Of a stretch of DNA of 64,000 bases, positions 54,201-63,200 are shown piece after piece. This DNA comes from Gari tellinella (taxonomy: Eukaryota; Mollusca; Bivalvia; Cardiida; Psammobiidae), in contig OV277866.1 in the NCBI GenBank assembly GCA_922989275.2, positions 72,762,328 to 72,826,327 of the forward strand. Reading direction: 5' to 3'. A program made the position numbers and the translations under genes. Positions within the stretch are counted from its first letter, which is position 1, and each line of letters starts with the position of its first letter. The notes under the pieces are model-generated. The model saw only the letters and a program-made list of their open reading frames with translations, was not told where the DNA came from and searched no databases.

Positions 54201-57200
54201 GCTTTGATATTAGCATGTCTCAATATAAGAGGGAGTAAATGTGAACAAATACAACATTTACTCACTGGTTTCAGCACCAAACCCTGTGGTGTTACGACTT
54301 ATTAGAATCATCTAAAAAAATATTCTAATGAGTAGTGACACCACAAGGTTTAATGCAGAGATAAATATTTCAGTTTTTGAAATGCTCCCCTTATCTGGAG
54401 CTCTGACAATATGAAAGGCAAGCAAAAGTTTCTGTATGAACTTTCTGCTTTACTCTCATTATGCTTTAAGCTACCACCTGAACTTTACACCATCATTGAA
54501 TTCCATATATCTAGACAGAAAAGAGGTATTCTAAGGCACTAATACAGAGAAAGAGGGCAAAGGCAGGGCTCCAGATAAGAGGGAGTAAACTGAACAAATC
54601 CAACATTTTCTCACTTATTTCAGCACCAAATCCCAAGGTGTTACTACTCATTAGAATCGTCTCTGCAAGACGATTCTAATGAGTAGTGGCACCATAGGGT
54701 TTAATGCAGAAGTATAGTTTTAGTTTTTTAAATACTCCCCTATCTGGAGCTCTGGTAAAGGTGTCCTTAAGGATTTATGTGAGTAAAGGGTTAATAGTTT
54801 GTCATATCTTTAGGCCCTTTTTCTTGCAGGCAACCCCGGATGATAATACAATGTTGAATGATATTGATAGGAGGAGAAGCAGAACCACCAGGGCTAAAAC
54901 AATTCAAACCACACCTGACTATTGCTTGGTTCTCTGTGACCATGCAGAACCTGTAATAATAGTTGTATTGTATGGTACATGTATATAAATGAAGATGTCA
55001 TGCCATATCAAAGGATTGTAAAGCTTGTATACAAATGTCATTCAAAAGAATATTAAAATGTAGCCTTGTACATTTATATAAAGGTCAGGGCTGCTATTTC
55101 TCCAGATTTTTCCAAAATCTTCGGATTTTTTTCTTAGCAGATTGTAGCTTAAAGCAGGCTGAAAGTGAAGCAGAATGTGCCTTAAGGCACATTCTGCTTT
55201 ACTTTCAACCTGCTTTAAGTAATCACACTTGAAAAATAGAAAAAAATTGATAAACTTATGGCAGCCCTGAAAGGTAGCAGCTTAATGCAAGACAAAAGGA
55301 ATACAGAAAGAAAGCTCCTATAGGAGCTTTCTGCATTCCTTTTGTTCTGCATTAAGGAGTTATCAGTCTTTAGAGATTGCTATGCTTCTTTATCAAGTAG
55401 CCACTGAGCACATGTTTTACAAATATATTAGTGCCAAATGTTTGATTGTCCAGTTTTTTTAGGCTGTAAATCTTCCTGTTTTGAAAATAACACCTATGGT
55501 TAAACAATAGCCAATTGCTGTTACACAAACCAATGGCATGCAGTGACTGATAGAATTGAAAGCAAAAACATAAACCATTTTCATACCATGATGAAATTAA
55601 ATACATGAAGTGTAAAAATAATTACGTGAATTACAGACTATCCAAGTGTTTGATATTGATTATGCTGATGAAAATAATGAAAATGAAAATGATGACTTTC
55701 ATGATTGAGAATATACCCCAAGCAACGAAACCATGATTTAGACAAATTTTTAGTTAATGTGCTTTTTCTCAAACTTCTTTCACCAGTAAAACCTCGCTTA
55801 ATACAACAGTCAAAAGTTCTATTGCTCTTTAAGACAGGTGGCACCTTCATGCATGAAAAAAGTAATGAAGAAAGTTGCATCACTTTTACTCTGCATTAAA
55901 CAGCCACTTGCTTTTCAAGATTCACATTCTTTCTAACTGAATATTCACATTCTTTTTAACCCATTACCCCATAAATACGCCTCTTTACGCCCCTAATATA
56001 TTACACTTCTAAAATAAATAGTTATACTTTATACAATTGTAAATAAGTTTTATCAGAAATATTTTCAGTATCCTAGCACATGATAGCTTAAAGCAGGTTG
56101 AAAGAAAAGCAGAATGCGCCTTAGGGCACATTCTGCTTTACTTTCAACCTGCTTTAAGTGGTCACTTATCTTCAATACTAGACACAGGCTATGGGGTAAT
56201 GGGTTTACTTGTTGATCAAAGAGAAGCTGTAAATTGTTTGTAAGCTAGAAGCAATACCCTTATACTGATTAATGACTCAAGTCTTACAGCTTGAGTTCGT
56301 GCTTTGTCACTGAATGGACCTACAGAGAGGAATCCAGAGATCCATGGTGGTTATTCGGGTTAGACAGTCTGCAACACCACACTGCAGCTTGTAAAAATAG
56401 ACTAAATTAACCTTTTTCATAACGCCTTCTTGAAGACCAAGTCTTATTACCCTTTGGACCGGTGGCCATCTCGCCTTCTCCTGTCCATCTACTGGTGTTG
56501 TGAGATTTGGGTCGATTGTTTCTATACCATACATATGGCTTGGTTGCTGATCGGCGATAACTTCATCTTCAATCAGTTTTGTCAAATCATCCACCCTAAA
56601 AAAGCATAGAAGAGATATTTAGTTATTGACACTTGTTTAAAAGCCTGCTTTAAACCATTACCCCATAGTCTATTTCTAGTTTAGAAAATAGGTGAAAACT
56701 TAAAATAGGTTGAAAGTAAAGCAGAATGCGCCTTGAGGCGCATTCTCCTTTACTTTCAACCTGCTTTAAGCTAGCATCTGCTTAATATAGAACTTTTTTT
56801 ATCAAACATATTTATGACTGAATATGTTGCAACTATTTTCTTCAATGGAGGTATAAAATAAAGTGTAAAAAAGCCGTATTTATGGGGTAATGGGTTAAGC
56901 AACCATCTGTTTTCGATACTGGAAACGAGCTATGGGGGGTTAAAAGAAGAAGAAAAGTTTTTCAGAAATCTTTTATTTCAGCTTTCTGCATTACTAAGTT
57001 TATAAACACTGGTTATTAATCTCTGGCACACATTTTACTGTATAACAGAAAAGAATCATAAATAACTATGATATTATATTCTGATATTTCATCTGTTTTA
57101 TTCCTGACAACTAATGATATACCAGTCTAGTAGTGTATAATGAACAATGCTCCAACACTTCTCATGCTAATAAAGTGTTTTGAGTTTTTTTGTGAACAGT

Positions 57201-60200
57201 GTAAAACCAGATCAGACAGCTCCAAAGAAGGAGTCAGACAGGGTCTGCAGTGTTTTCTTACACAATGTGTCTGGCTTGTATTCTTTCCTGGTGAAAATAT
57301 TTCTAAATTTTACCAGCCATTGTAATAGTTCAAATGATAAGATGATCACAGTAGGCCGAATTTAATATATATATTCAGAAAGAAAAGCGTTAAGAGCAAT
57401 ACCACATAGACTGCTATTTCATCAACATATTTGTTAGGACATAGTATTGCCTGAACCAACACTAAATATCCACTGCAATGACCATAAGTATTGGGCCTGA
57501 GCAAACAGTGAAGAACCTGATCAGACTGCTCCTTCAGGAGCAGTCTGATCAGGGTCTACACTGTTTGCCATTCAGTTTGCACTTTTTGGTCAAATTACTG
57601 TGCAAAAAGCATTTTTTTTTAAATTTTGTAATAATTACGAAAGTTGCACAGGATGTCCAAATTATTAGGAGTTTTACAGAGAAGAACTAAAATAAGAAAA
57701 TAAGACAGATATAGTGTGTGCACCTTTTCTGTAGTTTTCCAACAGTCATTTCTAGACTAGACATGGCTGCAGACTTCATGTTTCTCAGCACATTCATCAT
57801 CATCTCCTTCTCAAACAGCTGTAGGTACTCCAAATGCCGTGTGCCAAATGACTGAACTACAACAAGTCATATGTAACTCAATTATACATCATGTACAATG
57901 TTTAATCATTTTCAACCCTACAGCCCTCTGTAGAGAATACTGATAACATATGCAAACAGTGAAGACCCTGATCAGAGGGCTCCTATAGGAGCCCTCTGAT
58001 CAGGGTCTGCACTGTTTGATATTTTCATTGGTTTTCGTTGTCAAATATGTAACTGTAGACTGGTTAAAAATAACTGTCCTAGAAGAGTTCAAAAGAATTA
58101 TAAATACTGACAAGAGAAATTTAGGGTTGAAAGGGTTCACACTAGCATCTTTTAGAGCATTCAATGTATTCATCGACTGAAGAAAGTTTTTTTTAATATT
58201 TTCGCCAATAAGTTAGGCCCTGTACCTTCAACAGCACTTGCTAATATCAATAAAATTAGTAAGAATTGTTTTAACTATAAATTCTAGACAAACACAGAAT
58301 TACGCAAAAACACTTATTTTTAGAGCTCTATATAAAGAAACCTAATTCTTATCTCCAACAAACTCTACATTTTAACTACTCATCAGAAACATCTTGATGA
58401 AACCATTTCAACGCGTAATCTAAACATAGGATTTAGTGAAGACACATGGGTGAAAATGTGAGAAACGTTCAGTCTACTCAGTCTTATCTGATGCCTTAAC
58501 CCTTTCCCCCATAGAAGCGCCTTTTAGCGCATTAAAATTATTCCTTCACTGAAGAAAATAGTTCCAATTTATACAGTCATAAATATGTATCATACGAAAT
58601 ATTTTCTATATTCTAGCAGATGATAGCTTAAAGCAGGCTGAAAGAAAAGCAGAATGCGCTTAAGGCGCATTCTGCTTTACTTTCAACCTGCTTTAAGTGG
58701 ACACCTATATTCAATACTAGAAACAGGCTATGTGGAAAAGGGTTAATATTAAACCCATTCACACCTTAATCTGCCTTGTTATGCCTTTTCTCTACTACAC
58801 TGCAGAATATAGTTCCAATTTATAGTAAAGCATATGCATAATGAGGAAAATATTCTTTAACCTCACAGATGGTAGCTTAAAGCATATTTAAAATAAAGAA
58901 GAATGAGAATTCTGCTTTACTTTCAACCTGCTTTAAGTGGACATCTTCCTTTTAAACTAGAAACAGGCTATGGAGTTACAAGTTTAATTTATATCTTTAA
59001 ATTACCTTTCTTTTTATGTTTGGAGCATGTTTTTCTGAATATCCAGCGTATTATTAAGAATATGTGTTGGAATATGCTGAAGGGGGGTACTATGGCTGTC
59101 TTGACTTCATACTCCATGACCAGGAAATACATCTGGTACTTCCAGATCTCCTTGGCATTCTGGTTTACAGTCTGGAATACTTGACTGAAAAATAGTTTTA
59201 CATTTAATCCAGTACTACATAAACACATCTTTTTACGCCTCTATTTTATTCATCCACTAAAGGAAATAGCTCCAATTTATACAGTCATGAATGCCTATCA
59301 TAAGAAAGATTTTCTAAATTCTAGCAGAGAATAGCTTAAAGCAGGTTGAGAGTAAAGCAGAATGCACCTTAAGGTGCATTCTGCTTTACTTCAACCTGCT
59401 TTAAGAGGTCGACTAACTTCAAAACTAGAAACAGGCTATGAGGTAATGGGTTAATCAATTAGTCCATAAATACACCTTTTTATGCATCTGTATAGGACAA
59501 TTGGCTGATTCGAACATTGGAAGTAAGGCAGTAATCTCAATTAGGGAGATTTCTGCTTTACATTCAGTCCACTTTAAGCAGCATCTGTCAGGATATAGGA
59601 AAAGTTTCATATAATATTTATAAGGAAAGGCAAAAGTATGGAAACACATTTCATGAAGAATTGGTAAAGATATAAAAATAAATTTCTATGCATATGTAAG
59701 TTAACCCATTACTCCATATATAAGCATTTTAATGCCTTAAATTTATTGCCGTACTGAAGAAAATAGTTCCACTTTACATAGTCATATATGCGAGCCATAA
59801 GAAATATGTTCTTTATCCTAGCAGATGGTATCTTTACCCTTTACCTCATAGCCTGTTTCTAGTTTTGAAAAACAGGTGACCACTTAAAGCAGGTTGAAAG
59901 TAAAGCAGAATGTGCCTTAAGGCACATTCTGCTTTACTTTCAGCCTGCTTAAAGCTAAAATCTGCTAGGCTATATAAAATATTTGTAATGGTTATTGTTC
60001 ATGAGGGTATAAACTGGAACTATTTTCTTCAGCGGAGGAATAAATTAAATATGCTAAAAGTCGCTCCTATGGGGGAAAGGGTTAAAGCAGGCTGAATGTA
60101 CATTCTGCTTTACTTTCAATCCGCTTTAAGTGGTCAACTGCTTTCAAAACTAGACACAGGCTTAGGGTTAACTCATTATCTCCTGAAACTTCCAATGGGC

Positions 60201-63200
60201 AATTCCAGTTTTCAATAAAGGCTGGTCCATTTTAGACTACTTAGGGTTTATTTTTGTAATAAATTGCAAAATGACAAACAGTGAAGTCTCTGATCAGGGA
60301 CTTCACTCTTTGCAACTAGGACAAGTGTTCTCTTCACAGGTACACATTTGCTAAAGGAGGGCATATATGCGTCACTGGGGCTACATGAGTTAAACAGATT
60401 TATATAATTATAATTATGATTATATCGTGAGTTACTAACCTGAAGATGGCTATGAGCAGGTTAAGCAGTAGAATGTTGCCAACGAGCAGATAAGCTGCCA
60501 GCAGTATCTCTACCAGCCAGTGGTAGGTTCGGCAATCCAATGCCCCGGCAATACAAGTGTCCTCAGCTGAATAATAGAAATGTTACCAGGTTAACCCATT
60601 AACCCATAGCCTGTTTCTAGTTTTGAAGATAGGTGACCACTTAAAGCAGGTAGAAAGTAAAGCAGAATGTGCCTTAAGGTGCATTCTGCTTTACTTTCAG
60701 CCTGCTTTAAGCTACAACATACTAGGACATATAAAATATTTCTAATACATGTAGTACATATTTATAACTGTATAAAAAGGAATTATTTTCTTCAGTAGAG
60801 TAATAAATTAGAGGCATAAAGGTGTATTTATGGGGTAATAGGTTAACTCCTTTTCCCTGAAACTTCAAATGGACAATTTCAGTTTCCAATTTAGTCTAGT
60901 CCAGTTTGTTTTTTTACTATATAGGATTGGGATTTTTTCAATGCACTACTATACGGGAAACAGTAAATAGAATACCTAGATCAGAGGGCTCCTTTAGGAG
61001 CCCTCTGATCTGGGTCTATACTGTCTGCATAGGACAAATGTACCATTGAAAGGTTCAATGTTTGGAAAGGATATATATTATGTTCATGACTAGGGTTCAG
61101 AGTTTTATCTTTATTCCTTAATATTTACAATCGCCCCATTCAATTCCATTGACAAAAAGTGTGTTCATTTCATATAAACACCACTTTTCGAGAGGGCGGG
61201 ACCTGTGGAAAAGTTTCGAAGGGGAGGCGGGGCATATGCAGTTTACATTCGAGAAATAATCTTTGGAACATGGGACAGCAAACATTTGGCGGAGTTTTTC
61301 AAAATTTGTTCTTAATCGATCTATGCCTTCCTACTAGTGGAAACCATGATTCCCGACTAATATTCTTCTTTATTTATGAGATAAATTGCAAGAAAATTGA
61401 CATAAGAATCTACCTTATAAACAGCTCGGCTATTTGAGTTTCTTTATGACAAAAAAAACCGATATATTTATCCTACTTTAAAATGGGGTCACTTCCAATG
61501 ACGTCAAAAATCGGCATTTTTCGCGCCAAACTGTCAAGTTGTTGACAATGGAACTTATTTTTTTCTGCTTTCGAATGTACACAGATTCAGTAAATCAGTC
61601 ATGGCTGTTCCTTATAGGGTACACATTATTCGTGTTGTCTACCTCTAATATGGATTAAACATACATGCGTACTAACAAAATGTTAATTTAATGTTAGAAA
61701 ATACAGTAAATATATTGTAAATATAAGAAATGAACTGATTTTTTTCGGCGTTCAAGCGAAATGAACGACAGAAAATTATCGGCAAATTTACCATGATTCG
61801 AGCTAGCGATTCATGGTATTTGCCGATAATTTTCTGTCGTTCATTTCGCTTGAACGCAGAAAAAAATCAGTTCATTTCTTAAATTAACTTTTTTATAAAA
61901 ATTGATCCGATCAAATTCCTTTAAAATTCAAGAAAGATCAATGCAAGGGTCAAACTGTTTGGATGCTGATCAGACACCAACTTACTTGGCATTTGTCCTG
62001 GATCAGGAGCCAAAAGAAATAGTTTCATACTTCCTGGAAGGAGACAGCTTAAGCAGGTTTGAAGTAAAGCAGAAAGCTCCTATAGGAGCTTTCTGCTTTT
62101 CTTCCAACCTGCGTTTAGCAACTATTCCACTTCAATACTGGAACAAGCTATGGAGGAAAAATAGTTGATCTATAAAAAAGAAGAGATTATATATGAACAT
62201 ACTTTTGATTTCTTCCAGAAAGATTTCTCCATATAGCTGCCAGTAGGGGTAATATAAGATGTCTTTAATTATTTCCCAGCGAGGGCTCCTCTGATGGTAG
62301 AGCAAACCCTGACTAGCCACTCCATATGCCAGCAGAAATATGAGCAATACCATGAAGAACATACGCAGCTCATTCAACTGAAATACACAAATAAGTAAAT
62401 CTGTAGTCTTTTTTCAACCTTGAACGGAATAGAGATTAGGCTGTGTCGGTAGGACACAAATGATGCCATTTAGTTGCATGCTTTTAATATGCAATGCATT
62501 ACTAAGGTCAACCAACCATAACTCACTGAAGATTAAATAGCAGCAACATAGGCAATACCATAGGTACTTGACACATAGATATAGATCTATAACCAAAAGA
62601 TTTTTACCTGTTGGATTTCGTTGTATACCTTGTCTTTATAATAGAAGTCTATAAAAAAATTAAAAAAAATTTTTTGGTAATAGATCTAGATCTATGTGTC
62701 AAGTACCTGAGGGCAATACAGTTACAATATTAAATCAGGCTGCAACATTATCATGACACAAATTATCAACAAGTTTTTTGCCTTGTTTTTGTTTTAGTTA
62801 ATGTATAATCATTCTGTAAAATGTGCATACAGTAGCCGCTTAATAATAAAACCTTGCAACTGCTACACACAGATTAGTTTAATGAAAGGCTAAAGTAATG
62901 CAGAAAGCTCCAATATCTCCTGGGGCCCCTTTCATAAAACTTCGTACAATAATTGTTGTCTTAAGCCAGATTATTAAAGTCTCCATTATAATTTATTTCT
63001 GCATCTAATCCTGTCTTGTAACATCTCTTTGAAATTGTCTTGAAAATATGATTCCAAATAGATGTCACAAGACAGGATTAGATTGAGAAATCAGAAATAA
63101 AATGTATTTTAAAGTTTTGAAATGGGCCCCTGAAATGTTTTGCCCTACACTCTAAAGCTGCCATCTCTATTTATGACCTAAAATTTATTCTTCTTTTCAA

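Noticed and set aside
53255..54305. Possible extra gene in the TRPM intron from open frames on both strands
   Set aside because: No conserved motif, no consistent splice signals and ordinary intron composition.
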